Below are positions 8,819 to 18,029 of a stretch of DNA of 40,193 nt, piece by piece. The position numbers and the translations under genes were made by a program. Below the pieces are notes generated by a model. It searched no databases and had not been told where the DNA came from. It saw only the letters and a program-made list of their open reading frames with translations. The stretch's first letter is position 1. Each line of letters opens with the position of its first letter. The DNA is taken from contig CAJJAY010000011.1 of the NCBI GenBank assembly GCA_905182285.1, forward strand, positions 1-40,193, read 5' to 3'. Source of the stretch: an uncultured Amylibacter sp. Lineage in GTDB: Bacteria; Pseudomonadota; Alphaproteobacteria; Rhodobacterales; Rhodobacteraceae.

Positions 8819-8844
8819 TAGTGCCCAAATTAAACTGGGCACTA
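8819..8844. terminator. Hairpin between convergent hemF and gcvP
   Basis: Perfect 9-base stem (tagtgccca 8819-8827, tgggcacta 8836-8844) with an 8-base loop. It sits 30 bases after the hemF stop and 12 bases after the gcvP stop, as expected for a shared transcription end. The A/T runs are in the reverse of the ideal order (T-rich before, A-run after on the plus strand), so a U-tract does not directly follow the stem in either direction. It may act as an RNA 3' end stabiliser and not a classic intrinsic terminator. Confidence 0.5.
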
Positions 8845-8855
8845 AAAAAATATGT

Positions 8856-11699
8856 TTATTCAGCTGCTTCTAAATATTCATCCATAGGAGGGCAGGAACA
8901 TATCAGATTTTTGTCCCCATGTGCATTATCTACCCTGTTTACTGGAGCCCAATATTTATCAATTTTAAATGATCCCGGAGGAAAACACGCTTGTTCACGG
9001 CTATAGGGTCTATCCCAATCGCTTACTAAATCGCTCATAGTATGAGGAGCATTCGATAATGGATTGTTATCTTTAGGATATTTACCATTTTTAACTGCGT
9101 CTGCTTCTACTTTAATGCCTAACATTGCATCGCAAAATCTATCTAATTCGGCTTTTGGTTCGGACTCAGTGGGTTCAATCATAAGCGTGCCTGATACTGG
9201 GAAAGACATAGTTGGAGCATGGAAACCACAATCTATTAGTCTCTTTGCAATATCATCAACACTGACACCATCATCTGCCATAGGGCGAGTGTCAATTATG
9301 CATTCATGTGCGACACGTCCAGAAGGACCTTTAAATAATACATCATAGGAGCCCTTCAACCTTGTCGCAATGTAATTTGCGTTTAAAATTGCGTACTTTG
9401 TTGCATTAGCAAGACCTTCTGATCCCATCATTAAACAATATGCCCAGGATATTGGTAACAAACTTGGAGAACCATATTGCGCAGCAGAAACTGCTCCAGA
9501 AGTATTCTGACTAGAATGGCCTGGCAAGAATGGTATTAGATGCGATTTTACGCCAATTGGGCCCATTCCTGGACCACCTCCACCATGTGGAATGCAGAAT
9601 GTCTTATGTAAATTTAAATGAGATACGTCAGATCCAATCTCACCGGGTTGAGATAATCCGACCATTGCATTCATATTTGCACCATCCATATATACTTGAC
9701 CACCATGATCATGGGTAATCTTGCAAATTTCTCTAACACCTTCTTCAAAAACTCCATGTGTTGATGGATAAGTTATCATTACAGCTGCAAGTTTTTCATT
9801 ATGTTCTGCTGCTTTAGATTTAAAATCTTCAATATCAATATCGCCATTTTGTGCTGTAGAAACAGTAATAACTTTATATCCAACCATTTGAGCACTTGCT
9901 GGATTTGTACCGTGAGCAGACATAGGGATTAAACATATGTTACGCTCTTCTTCTCCATTTGATTTATGGAAAGCTCTTATAGTCATTAATCCTGCATATT
10001 CACCTTGTGCGCCTGAGTTAGGTTGCATTGATATTGCATCGTAACCTGTTATTTCACATAGCTTTTTTGATAGATCTTTTATCATAAGGTCATAACCCGC
10101 CATCTGATTTTTTGGTGCAAATGGGTGGATTTTAGAAAATCCCTCCCAAGAAATTGGCATCATTTCAGCTGTAGAATTTAACTTCATTGTACATGATCCT
10201 AAAGGTATCATAGTCCTATCAAGTGCTAGATCTCTATCTGCTAAACGGCGCATGTATCGTGTCATTTCTGCTTCAGAGCGATTCATATGGAATATAGAAT
10301 GTTCCATATATTCAGATTTTCTTTCCATATCTTTAGGTAAGTTATAGACAGACTTAGAAGGATAATTATCTGGAGAAAGCCCAAAAGCACGCCACACAGA
10401 AACAAGTGTTGTGTCAGTTGTCATTTCATTTAAAGAAATTCCAATTTTAGTTTTTCCGACTGCTCTCAAATTTATATCTTCATTTAATGCAGACTTGATT
10501 ACAACAGATTGTAAACCACCTACATCAATAGTTATTGTATCAAAAAATGTATTTGGATCAATTTTAAAACCTAGTTTTTCTAGCCCAGCGGCAAGTTTCG
10601 TAGTTTTTAAATGAATCCTTTGCGCAATAGCTTTTAGTCCAAGTGGTCCGTGAAATACACCATACATTGAAGCCATTACAGCTAATAAAGCTTGAGCAGT
10701 GCATACATTTGAAGTCGCTTTTTCGCGACGTATGTGCTGTTCACGAGTTTGAAGTGCAAGGCGATAAGCTTTATTTCCATGGCTATCTATTGAAACCCCA
10801 ACTATTCGACCAGGCATGCTCCTTTTGAACGCATCTTTAGTAGCCATATATGCCGCATGTGGACCCCCGTTACCCAATGGAACACCAAATCTTTGCGTAT
10901 TTCCAACAACAATATCTGCTCCCATTGCACCAGGTTCTTTTAGTAATGTAAGTGCTAAAGGATCTGCAGCCATTATCGCAATAGCTTTTGAAGAATGCAG
11001 TTTTTCTATAATCGAGGTAAAATCCCTAATGTGGCCATAAGTGCCTGGATATTGAAAAATTGCAGCAAATACATCATTTTCATTAAGATCATCTGGTGAA
11101 CCAATTATTAATTTAATTCCTAACGGTTCTGCACGAGTTTTTATTAAATCAATATTTTGTGGATGGCATGCTTCATCTACAAAAAAAATAGTTGATTTAG
11201 ACTTTGAAACACGTTGAGCCATTGTCATTGCTTCTGCACAAGCGGTCGCTTCATCAAGAAGTGATGCATTTGCAACTTCCAAACCAGTTAAATCAATGAT
11301 CATAGTTTGAAAATTTAATAATGCTTCTAATCTACCTTGAGAAATTTCCGGTTGATATGGCGTATATGCTGTATACCAAGCAGGGTTTTCAAGAATGTTT
11401 CTTTGTATTGCGGGTGGAGTAAAAGTATCATGATAACCTTGTCCGATTAGAGAGGTGACCACACGATTCATTTTGCTGACATCTCGCATATAATTTAAAA
11501 GTTCCGACTCTGATAAACCTGGAGTATGTTTTAATGGTATTTTCTGACGGATATCTACAGGAATTGTTTGCTCGATTAAATCGTCAAGATCTTTAGCTCC
11601 AACTATATCTAACATTTCTGTAGTTTCTAAAGGAGAAGGCCCAATGTGTCGTCTATTTGCAAAATCATATGGTTTATAGTCAGTAATATTATAGCTCAT
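8856..11699 (-). CDS. gcvP: Glycine dehydrogenase (decarboxylating), P-protein
   Basis: A 947-residue single-chain P-protein, the full-length form that fuses the two halves found as GcvPA/GcvPB elsewhere. The start [10 protein letters not shown] is typical. The PLP lysine lies in [18 protein letters not shown] at K699, next to the glycine-rich loop. It decarboxylates glycine and passes the aminomethyl group to lipoyl-GcvH. The gene is 15 bases after gcvH and is the last of gcvT-gcvH-gcvP, under the glycine riboswitch ahead of gcvT. Confidence 0.97.
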   Translation of the reverse strand: MSYNITDYKPYDFANRRHIGPSPLETTEMLDIVGAKDLDDLIEQTIPVDIRQKIPLKHTPGLSESELLNYMRDVSKMNRVVTSLIGQGYHDTFTPPAIQRNILENPAWYTAYTPYQPEISQGRLEALLNFQTMIIDLTGLEVANASLLDEATACAEAMTMAQRVSKSKSTIFFVDEACHPQNIDLIKTRAEPLGIKLIIGSPDDLNENDVFAAIFQYPGTYGHIRDFTSIIEKLHSSKAIAIMAADPLALTLLKEPGAMGADIVVGNTQRFGVPLGNGGPHAAYMATKDAFKRSMPGRIVGVSIDSHGNKAYRLALQTREQHIRREKATSNVCTAQALLAVMASMYGVFHGPLGLKAIAQRIHLKTTKLAAGLEKLGFKIDPNTFFDTITIDVGGLQSVVIKSALNEDINLRAVGKTKIGISLNEMTTDTTLVSVWRAFGLSPDNYPSKSVYNLPKDMERKSEYMEHSIFHMNRSEAEMTRYMRRLADRDLALDRTMIPLGSCTMKLNSTAEMMPISWEGFSKIHPFAPKNQMAGYDLMIKDLSKKLCEITGYDAISMQPNSGAQGEYAGLMTIRAFHKSNGEEERNICLIPMSAHGTNPASAQMVGYKVITVSTAQNGDIDIEDFKSKAAEHNEKLAAVMITYPSTHGVFEEGVREICKITHDHGGQVYMDGANMNAMVGLSQPGEIGSDVSHLNLHKTFCIPHGGGGPGMGPIGVKSHLIPFLPGHSSQNTSGAVSAAQYGSPSLLPISWAYCLMMGSEGLANATKYAILNANYIATRLKGSYDVLFKGPSGRVAHECIIDTRPMADDGVSVDDIAKRLIDCGFHAPTMSFPVSGTLMIEPTESEPKAELDRFCDAMLGIKVEADAVKNGKYPKDNNPLSNAPHTMSDLVSDWDRPYSREQACFPPGSFKIDKYWAPVNRVDNAHGDKNLICSCPPMDEYLEAAE

Positions 11700-11714
11700 G
11701 ATACAGTTTCCATT

Positions 11715-12074
11715 TTAGCCGATTAATTCTTTATAAGCATCTTCATCCATTAAATTATCAATTTCAGATGGATCTGTTAGCTTCATTTTAAAAAACCATG
11801 CAGCGCCAAGCGGATCATCATTTACTAATTCAGGTTTTTCAGTTAATTGTTCGTTAACTTCTATAATCTCACCATCAAGTGGAGCAGTAATATCGGAAGC
11901 AGCTTTTACACTTTCTATTACAACAATCTCATCGCCTTTCGAAACAGATGTACCAACATCAGGCAATTCAACGAAAACAAGGTCACCTAAAGCTTCTGCA
12001 GCATGTTCTGTAATTCCAACTATTACATGGTCATCTTCTTTTAGTAGCCATTCATGATCTTCTGTAAATTTCAT
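11715..12074 (-). CDS. gcvH: Glycine cleavage system H protein
   Basis: A 119-residue lipoyl carrier, slightly shorter than the common 125-130. It begins [10 protein letters not shown], and the lipoylation site is K57 in [10 protein letters not shown], followed by [10 protein letters not shown]. The lipoyl arm shuttles the aminomethyl group from GcvP to GcvT and is reoxidised by dihydrolipoamide dehydrogenase, which is encoded elsewhere. It is 10 bases downstream of gcvT and 15 upstream of gcvP in the same operon. Confidence 0.97.
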   Translation of the reverse strand: MKFTEDHEWLLKEDDHVIVGITEHAAEALGDLVFVELPDVGTSVSKGDEIVVIESVKAASDITAPLDGEIIEVNEQLTEKPELVNDDPLGAAWFFKMKLTDPSEIDNLMDEDAYKELIG

Positions 12075-12084
12075 AATTATCTCC

Positions 12085-13221
12085 TCAATTTGAACGTTTA
12101 AAATTTAATTTAGTAAAGGGCAGGGATGTGACTACAGCTTCCATTCTTTTGCCTCTGATTTCTGCAAATATTTTTGTATTAACTTTTGTATAACTTGTCT
12201 CTAAGTAGCCCATTGATATTGCTTTTTCTACAGTAGGCCCAAAACCTCCTGATGTTACTCTTCCTATTGGCCTTGTGTCATTTGAATCTTTAAATAATTT
12301 AACACCTTCACGCATGGGGGCTCGTCCAGTTGGAACAATTCCAACTCGCTTTATATCAGCACCATTTGAAATTTCATTTAAAATTCTTTTGGACCCAAGA
12401 AAATTACCACATCGAATTCCATTATTGCGACGTTTTTTTGAGATTGCCCAATTTAATCCTGCTTCAGTAGGTGATGAATTTTGATCGATATCATGACCAT
12501 ATAAGCATAATCCTGCTTCTAGTCTCAAACTATCTCTAGCACCCAAGCCGATTGGTAATACATCTTCGTTGTTTAGTAAGTGTTCTGTAAATTCATTTAC
12601 ATTCTCATTTGGTATTGATATTTCGAATCCATCCTCACCAGTATACCCTGATCTGGATATCCAGACTTCGAAACCTTGTAATTGTATTTTTAATGTATCC
12701 ATAAAATTCATATTAATTATTTGATTAGAAAATTCAGAAAGAACTTTTTCAGCTTTTGGACCCTGTAATGCTATTAATGAACGGTTCTCTAGTACTTCTA
12801 ATTTACAATTTTCACCTAAATTCTCTCTTAGATGTTCAATATCAGTTTTTTTACAGCCAGCATTCACTACCAAAAATAAATGATCACCTTGATTTGACAC
12901 CATCAAATCATCGATAATACCGCCGTGATTATTTGTAAAAAAACCGTACCTCTGTTGATATTTTGGTAAATCAATAATATCAATTGGGATTAATTTTTCT
13001 AATGATGCTGCAATATCTGATAGATTTCCATTTTTTGGTCTAATAATTATTTGTCCCATATGACTCACATCAAATAACCCAACTTTATTTCGCGTATGAA
13101 TATGCTCTTTCATTACACCTGTAGTGTATTGAACTGGCATTTCGTAACCTGCAAAGGGTACCATTTTTGCGCCAAGCGATATGTGCAATTCATATAGAGC
13201 TGTTTGAATAATCTCAGCCAT
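12085..13221 (-). CDS. gcvT: Aminomethyltransferase, glycine cleavage T-protein
   Basis: With ATG 13221 the protein has 378 residues and starts [20 protein letters not shown], which matches the family N terminus; a GGAG stands 4-5 bases upstream. Key segments are [26 protein letters not shown], and the folate-domain [13 protein letters not shown]. It moves the one-carbon unit from aminomethyl-GcvH to tetrahydrofolate and releases ammonia. The frame stays open to TTG 13278 and GTG 13275, which follow a stronger AGGAGG at 13284-13289 right after the riboswitch, so a form 18-19 residues longer cannot be excluded. It is the first gene of the gcvTHP operon. Confidence 0.95.
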   Translation of the reverse strand: MAEIIQTALYELHISLGAKMVPFAGYEMPVQYTTGVMKEHIHTRNKVGLFDVSHMGQIIIRPKNGNLSDIAASLEKLIPIDIIDLPKYQQRYGFFTNNHGGIIDDLMVSNQGDHLFLVVNAGCKKTDIEHLRENLGENCKLEVLENRSLIALQGPKAEKVLSEFSNQIINMNFMDTLKIQLQGFEVWISRSGYTGEDGFEISIPNENVNEFTEHLLNNEDVLPIGLGARDSLRLEAGLCLYGHDIDQNSSPTEAGLNWAISKKRRNNGIRCGNFLGSKRILNEISNGADIKRVGIVPTGRAPMREGVKLFKDSNDTRPIGRVTSGGFGPTVEKAISMGYLETSYTKVNTKIFAEIRGKRMEAVVTSLPFTKLNFKRSN

Positions 13222-13283
13222 ATTATCTCCATAATTAGCTGAAAAATCAGCACTGTTTAGATGAACGTAGTTCACCAATAGTG

Positions 13284-13440
13284 CCTCCTCTGTCGTGGTT
13301 GCCTGAGATCGCTATCCCTTCGGCGGACACTAATGTGTCACTCTCCAGAGTTTTTTGTCGAATTCGGTCCTTTTGCCTGAGAGTTTCCGAGGCGGTTGCT
13401 CCTTCGGCCCTGAAAGTCAGTGTCTCCCAGATTCGATTTA
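13284..13440 (-). ncRNA. Tandem glycine riboswitch ahead of gcvTHP
   Basis: Read on the minus strand, two glycine aptamers lie in series. Aptamer 1 has P1 arms TCGAAT (13431-13436) and ATTCGA (13358-13363) and contains GGGAGACACTG, the GCCGAAGGAGCAA core and CTCTCAGGCAAAAGGACC. Aptamer 2 has P1 arms CTCTG (13346-13350) and CAGAG (13288-13292) and contains GGAGAGTGACAC, CCGCCGAAGGGA and TCTCAGGCAACCACGACAG. These cores and the short A-rich linker match the known tandem glycine class, which switches on gcv operons when glycine is plentiful. The last bases of the second P1 merge into an AGGAGG ribosome-binding site, so control of translation is possible. Confidence 0.95.
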
Positions 13441-13564
13441 TATTAATTAAAACTGTTTTTTAATAAAATCAACTTTTAAAATTTATTACATAATTAATTT
13501 TTTTATATCTATGCGAATTTTTAAAATATATAATTTATTTAAATGCTTAATTTAAATTGTCACT

Positions 13565-13594
13565 TTGCAATGAAGCTATTGACCTTGATTATAA
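13565..13594 (+). promoter_or_regulatory. Possible sigma-70 promoter for the amino acid ABC operon
   Basis: TTGCAA (13565-13570) and TTATAA (13589-13594) are separated by 18 bases, 39 bases before the GTG of the ATPase gene. The 190-base region 13441-13632 is very AT-rich and must also hold the opposite promoter for the glycine riboswitch, so such matches can arise by chance. Confidence 0.3.
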
Positions 13595-13632
13595 ATATAG
13601 GGCTTAATTGACCGATTGTTTAGGGAAAAACT

Positions 13633-14406
13633 GTGGATAATAATAAATATACTTTAGTTGCTGAAAATATCCATAAAAGCTTTGGTAATTTACATGTGCT
13701 GCGTGGATTATCTCTTAAAGCAAAAAAAGGTGATGTGATATCCATACTCGGAAGTTCTGGTTCGGGGAAAAGCACGTTTCTGCGTTGTATTAACTTTCTT
13801 GAAACACCTGATCTAGGTCGTGTTTTTTTAGATGGTGAAGAAGTAATTGTTGAAAAAAATAAAAATGGTAAACCATTAGCAATTGACTCAAAACAAATTC
13901 AACGACTTCGAAGTCAACTTGGTATGGTGTTTCAAAGTTTTAATCTTTGGTCCCATATGACAGTTTTGCAAAATGTTACAGAAGGGCCAATTCAAGTATT
14001 AAAATTAAGTCGAGAAGACGCTGAATTCAGAGCAATTAAATATCTTAAAAAAGTTGGTATAGAAGATAAAATTAATTTTTATCCTAGCCAATTATCAGGT
14101 GGGCAACAACAAAGAGTTGCAATAGCTCGTGCTTTAGCGATGGAGCCAAAAGCACTATTGTTTGATGAACCTACAAGTGCATTAGATCCAGAATTGGTTG
14201 GTGAAGTTTTGCGTGTGATGAGAGATCTGGCCGAAGAAGGTAGGACTATGATTGTTGTTACACACGAAATGGGGTTTGCCAGGGAAGTAAGTGATCGTAT
14301 AATGTTCTTACATAACGGCCTGGTTGAAGAAGAAGGAACACCAACCCAGGTGTTTGAAAATGCAAATTCTGAACGTTGTCGAGAATTTTTGGCGAGTTCA
14401 TTATAG
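13633..14406 (+). CDS. Polar amino acid ABC transporter ATPase (HisP/GlnQ type)
   Basis: A 257-residue nucleotide-binding subunit starting at GTG 13633, with AGGGAAA a few bases upstream. Walker [10 protein letters not shown] is at 40-48, followed by the Q-loop [17 protein letters not shown], signature [14 protein letters not shown], Walker [15 protein letters not shown] and the H-loop [12 protein letters not shown]. The insert between the first strands and the overall length fit the HisP/AotP group. It powers uptake with the two permeases and binding protein that follow. Here the ATPase gene comes first, 19 bases ahead of the binding protein. Confidence 0.93.
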   Translation: MDNNKYTLVAENIHKSFGNLHVLRGLSLKAKKGDVISILGSSGSGKSTFLRCINFLETPDLGRVFLDGEEVIVEKNKNGKPLAIDSKQIQRLRSQLGMVFQSFNLWSHMTVLQNVTEGPIQVLKLSREDAEFRAIKYLKKVGIEDKINFYPSQLSGGQQQRVAIARALAMEPKALLFDEPTSALDPELVGEVLRVMRDLAEEGRTMIVVTHEMGFAREVSDRIMFLHNGLVEEEGTPTQVFENANSERCREFLASSL

Positions 14407-14425
14407 TCAAAATAAGGAGAAAATT

Positions 14426-15163
14426 ATGACTTTAACTAAACTAATAACAGGAGCAGCTTTAATTGCTGCATTTGCTTCATCTGCATTCGCAGATGGTCAC
14501 ACTATAAGAATGGGTACAGAGGGTGCTTACCCTCCATACAACTTTGTAAACGATAGTGGCGAAGTTGATGGCTTTGAACGTGAAGTTGGAGATGAACTTT
14601 GTAAGAGAGCAAATCTTACATGCACTTGGGTAGTAAATGACTGGGATTCAATTATCCCTAATCTAGTATCAAGCAATTATGATACAATTATTGCTGGCAT
14701 GTCCATAACTGCTGAACGTGACGAAGTAATTGACTTTACCGCAGAATATTTCCCAGCTGATCCTTCTACTTATGTTGCTTTATCTGGTGCATCTGACGAT
14801 GTAACAGGTGGTATTGTTGCTGCTCAAACATCAACAATCCAAGCCGCATATGTTGCGGATTCAGGCGCTACTGTAGTTGAATTTGCTACACCTGAAGAGA
14901 CTGTAGCAGCTGTTCGCAATGGAGAAGCTGACGCTGTATTAGCGGATGCCGCATATCTATCAGATATTGTTAAAGCATCAAATGGTGAATTATCTGTTGT
15001 AGGTAAGCCTGTTGCAATTGGTGGTGGAATTGGAATGGGAATTCGTGAAAGTGATGGAGATCTCAAAGCAACAATGAATACAGCCATTGCATCAATGAAA
15101 GCAGATGGATCATTGGCAAAGTTAATAGCAAAATGGTTTGATGGTCGCTCAGTAGAGTACTGA
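14426..15163 (+). CDS. Periplasmic amino acid-binding protein (SBP family 3)
   Basis: The true start is ATG 14426 behind AAGGAGA, giving 245 residues; the longer open frame from 14324 runs inside the ATPase gene. A signal peptide (MTLTKLITGAALIAAFASSAFA, cut near residue 22) is followed by the family 3 opening IRMGTEGAYPPYNFVNDSGE. Other conserved parts are GFEREVGDELCKRANLTC, IPNLVSSNYDTIIAGMSIT and the C-terminal GIGMGIRESDGDL. Family members bind arginine, ornithine, histidine or related polar amino acids; the ligand here is not decidable by eye. A strong hairpin follows the gene and separates it from the permeases. Confidence 0.92.
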   Translation: MTLTKLITGAALIAAFASSAFADGHTIRMGTEGAYPPYNFVNDSGEVDGFEREVGDELCKRANLTCTWVVNDWDSIIPNLVSSNYDTIIAGMSITAERDEVIDFTAEYFPADPSTYVALSGASDDVTGGIVAAQTSTIQAAYVADSGATVVEFATPEETVAAVRNGEADAVLADAAYLSDIVKASNGELSVVGKPVAIGGGIGMGIRESDGDLKATMNTAIASMKADGSLAKLIAKWFDGRSVEY

Positions 15164-15179
15164 GTATAACTAATTAAAA

Positions 15180-15209
15180 TTACCAAGGCGCCATAAAGCG
15201 CCTTGGTAA
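15180..15209 (+). terminator. Intercistronic hairpin after the amino acid-binding protein gene
   Basis: A perfect 12-base stem (ttaccaaggcgc 15180-15191, gcgccttggtaa 15198-15209) with a 6-base loop, 17 bases after the binding-protein stop and 15 before the first permease ATG. No U-tract follows, so full termination is unlikely. Hairpins here usually protect the upstream message and lower permease expression. Confidence 0.7.
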
Positions 15210-15223
15210 CTTAAGGTATATAT

Positions 15224-16138
15224 ATGTTTGATTTTTGTATAGATCCCCAAAATCTAGATGGGTTTTATTGGTGGTCTTGTTACCTCACAACAGGAAAACA
15301 TATTAGTTTTTACACAAGCTTTTTTGTAGTATTTGCATTATTAATAGTAACAGTTCCTCTAATTTTATTATTTGGCTTTTTGGGAGCTATTGCTCGTCAG
15401 TCTAGAATATATCCTATTAGAATATTTGGAATTACGTATACCTCTGTTGTGCGTGGAGTACCGGATATTATATTTTTTTTATTTGTTCCAATAGCTTTAG
15501 ATCAAGGTATTGAATATCTAAGGCATAAATTTAAATGTTCAGAATGGGTAGAGCCAATAAGGCAAGGTAACGATTTTGTTGTGTGCCAAATCGCTAAAAT
15601 GCCAATGGGATCTTCTGACCAATGGATCCACGATACTTATGGATTTTTTCTTGCAGCATTAGCTTTCTCAATTGTATTTGGTGCTTTCGCCGCAAATACA
15701 ATAAATGGAGCAATAAATGCAGTTCCACCTGCACAAATAGAAACTGGTGTTGCGTATGGAATGACTCGTAAGCAAATTTTTATACGCATTCAATTGCCAC
15801 AAATGTGGGCATATGCTCTTCCAGGATTATCAAATCTATGGATGATTTTAATTAAAGCAACACCCTTGTTATTTTTATTAGGAGTACAAGATATAGTCTA
15901 TTGGGCTAGAGAACTTGGTGGCACAAAAACTGCAAGGTTTACATACCCTCATTCTGATTGGAGGCTAGGGTATTTTATAGTTTTATTAGTCTTTTATTTA
16001 TTTTTATCGTGGGTAAGCGAAATATTCTTTAATAAACTTACTTTAAAAGTTAGTAAGGGGCAGGCAACTTTAAACGGAACAGTTGGTGGAACTATCGACT
16101 ATATTTCTGTAAGCGACGATGAAGTGAGAAATTCATGA
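15224..16138 (+). CDS. Amino acid ABC transporter permease (HisQ type) with an enlarged loop
   Basis: A 304-residue inner-membrane permease, longer than the usual 220-240. It shows several hydrophobic helices (about 32-58, 140-165, 195-225, 250-270) and the EAA-type coupling segment AIETGVAYGMTRKQIF-like at about 177-192. The extra length lies mostly in residues 91-137, between the second helix and the family core: a polar stretch holding C105 and C121, probably outside the membrane. The N terminus also carries about 25 residues before the first helix. It ends overlapping the next permease by 4 bases (ATGA), so the two are translationally coupled and should form a heterodimer. Confidence 0.88.
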   Translation: MFDFCIDPQNLDGFYWWSCYLTTGKHISFYTSFFVVFALLIVTVPLILLFGFLGAIARQSRIYPIRIFGITYTSVVRGVPDIIFFLFVPIALDQGIEYLRHKFKCSEWVEPIRQGNDFVVCQIAKMPMGSSDQWIHDTYGFFLAALAFSIVFGAFAANTINGAINAVPPAQIETGVAYGMTRKQIFIRIQLPQMWAYALPGLSNLWMILIKATPLLFLLGVQDIVYWARELGGTKTARFTYPHSDWRLGYFIVLLVFYLFLSWVSEIFFNKLTLKVSKGQATLNGTVGGTIDYISVSDDEVRNS

Positions 16139-16926
16139 GTTGTCTACAAACATTGACTGATTATGGTTTAAGATCAATTGGGCAAGGTGTTCGGGGTCTA
16201 CCAAAAAGCGATATAACTCTATGTGATCAATTTGTTTTAATCGGTTCAGGAATGATTTGGAATGTATACTTTGCAATAATTGCACTATTTTTTGGTTTTT
16301 TTGCAGCAACTGCTATAGCTTTCGCAAAAAATAGTCCTCAAGCAATTTTAAGAGTGCCATCTTCAATTTTTATATTTATTTTAAGAGGTTCTCCCTTATT
16401 TATTCAGTTTTTTATTGTTTATGAAACTTTTGTATTATTTCCTAAAATTGGCATTGATCTAAACCTAATATTTATGGAAATTACAGTAGAGACAAGATGG
16501 CTAACTCGAGCATGGCTTGGAGCTTTAATAGTACTATTTTTAAACACAACGGCATATAGCGCACAGATATTTTATGGAGCTATACAATCGGTACCACTTG
16601 GTGATATCGAAGCAGCTCAAGCCTTAGGATTAACGAATAAACAAATTAATAAACGGATTATATGGCCTACGATGTTAAGACTAGCATGGGCATCTTATAC
16701 AAATGAAGCCATTTTCTTATTTCACGCAACTGCACTCGTTTTCTTTTCAAGCTTTCCTGCATGGCAGCAAAAAGGAGACGCACTGTATTATGCAAGTTAT
16801 TTTGCTGACAAGACTTTTAATCCATTCGTTCCGTATCCAATAATTGCTATGTATTTTATTATTTTTACAATAATTATTATTCTAATTTTTAACTCTATAA
16901 ATAAAAAATTAAATAAACATCTTTAA
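16135..16926 (+). CDS. Amino acid ABC transporter permease (HisM type)
   Basis: A 263-residue partner permease. About 35 polar residues precede the first helix (about 36-64), then FILRGSPLFIQFFIVYE gives the usual second segment, and the coupling loop EAAQALGLTNKQINKRIIWP (about 158-177) contacts the ATPase. It closes the operon of ATPase, binding protein and two permeases. Its stop codon overlaps the stop of the convergent lacI-type gene by four bases, so no terminator fits between them. Confidence 0.9.
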   Translation: MSCLQTLTDYGLRSIGQGVRGLPKSDITLCDQFVLIGSGMIWNVYFAIIALFFGFFAATAIAFAKNSPQAILRVPSSIFIFILRGSPLFIQFFIVYETFVLFPKIGIDLNLIFMEITVETRWLTRAWLGALIVLFLNTTAYSAQIFYGAIQSVPLGDIEAAQALGLTNKQINKRIIWPTMLRLAWASYTNEAIFLFHATALVFFSSFPAWQQKGDALYYASYFADKTFNPFVPYPIIAMYFIIFTIIIILIFNSINKKLNKHL

Positions 16927-17948
16927 TTGTTAATAAGCTTTGTACTTTCTCGAGCTTTAACTTCTACGCTAACTCTTATTCTTGTCGGGTCTGCTTCCCT
17001 ATCTCCATTTATACGCTCCAGAAGAACACTGGCAGCTTTTTTTCCAACTTCATTTGGTCGCATTCTAACAGTTGTAATACTTGGAAAAGAAGATTCTGAA
17101 CTCGAAAAATCACCAATGCCAGTTATTGAGATATCATTTGGAACATTTAATCCTCGTGATTGGGCAGCATAAATCATACCTCTAGCTATGACATCATTTC
17201 CTGCTATTATGGCTGTTGGGTGATTATAATTATCTAAAAGCTTAATGGCACAGTTTCTAGCATCACTGACAGAATATTCAGTTTTTATGTTCCAATATTC
17301 TGGTATTATTATTCCTTTTTTATTTAAATATTCAATAACACCAATTTTTCTGTCTCTCGCACGATCATTTTCTTTTACATTTGGAAAGGCGACAGCAATT
17401 TTAGTATGACCTAACTCTGTTATATGCTTTGCTATTTCTGCTCCAGCCTCTTTATTTTCACCACCAACACAAGAGATTTTTGAATTCTCCTTATAATTCC
17501 ACATCGAAACAACTGGGACATTTCTTATATCTAAAAGGTTATATGTTTCATCAGAATGGTCATGGCCTATTAAAGCAACTCCCTCAACTCTATGCTCAAG
17601 AAGACTTCTCAAAAGAGTGTACTCATCATTCAAATCATAACCATTTGTTGTAACAAGCATTGTAAAACCGTGTTTTCTCATTTCTACAGAAAAAGCTTGG
17701 ATTAAATTAGAAAATATTGCGTTATCCAATGTGGGAACAATTAATCCCACTGTACCACTTCGCTTTCCTTGAATGGCTTGAGCGGCTCTATTTCTTATAT
17801 AACCAGTTTGTGAAATAGCTTTTTCAATTCTTTTTCGCGTGCTCATTAAGACTTTATCTGGGTGATTGAATGAACGTGAAACTGTTGCAGGTGATACACC
17901 TGCTTTGATGGCTACATCTATTATATCTACATTTGTATTTTTTTTCAT
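16923..17948 (-). CDS. LacI-family transcriptional regulator
   Basis: A 341-residue repressor-type protein. The N-terminal helix-turn-helix and hinge read IIDVAIKAGVSPATVSRSFN (about 9-28), with an ARG-like hinge region NRAAQAIQGKRSGTVGLIVP; the rest is a periplasmic-binding-like ligand domain (about 65-335) ending at GIGDFSSSESSFPSITTVRM. The gene is divergent from tctABC and the two CoA-enzyme genes, and a canonical LacI/GalR operator lies in the 81 bases between. It most likely represses both itself and that operon until the transported compound or its product is present. The ligand is unknown. Confidence 0.92.
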   Translation of the reverse strand: MKKNTNVDIIDVAIKAGVSPATVSRSFNHPDKVLMSTRKRIEKAISQTGYIRNRAAQAIQGKRSGTVGLIVPTLDNAIFSNLIQAFSVEMRKHGFTMLVTTNGYDLNDEYTLLRSLLEHRVEGVALIGHDHSDETYNLLDIRNVPVVSMWNYKENSKISCVGGENKEAGAEIAKHITELGHTKIAVAFPNVKENDRARDRKIGVIEYLNKKGIIIPEYWNIKTEYSVSDARNCAIKLLDNYNHPTAIIAGNDVIARGMIYAAQSRGLNVPNDISITGIGDFSSSESSFPSITTVRMRPNEVGKKAASVLLERINGDREADPTRIRVSVEVKARESTKLINN

Positions 17949-17967
17949 GTTTTAAACTTATACTAAA

Positions 17968-17981
17968 TGAAAACGTTTGCA
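17968..17981. promoter_or_regulatory. LacI/GalR-type operator
   Basis: TGAAAACGTTTGCA is a near-perfect 14-base palindrome with the central AACGTT typical of LacI/GalR binding sites (consensus TGNAAACGTTTNCA). It lies 20 bases upstream of the regulator's ATG and 48 bases upstream of tctA, well placed to control both directions. Confidence 0.75.
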
Positions 17982-18029
17982 TAACTATTTTCATTAGTTA
18001 AAAAAGAATCACTATTAGGAGATTTATTC

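Noticed and set aside
14324-14425. Upstream in-frame extension of the amino acid-binding protein gene
   Set aside because: It lies inside the ATPase gene in another frame and would bury the signal peptide; AAGGAGA stands right before ATG 14426.
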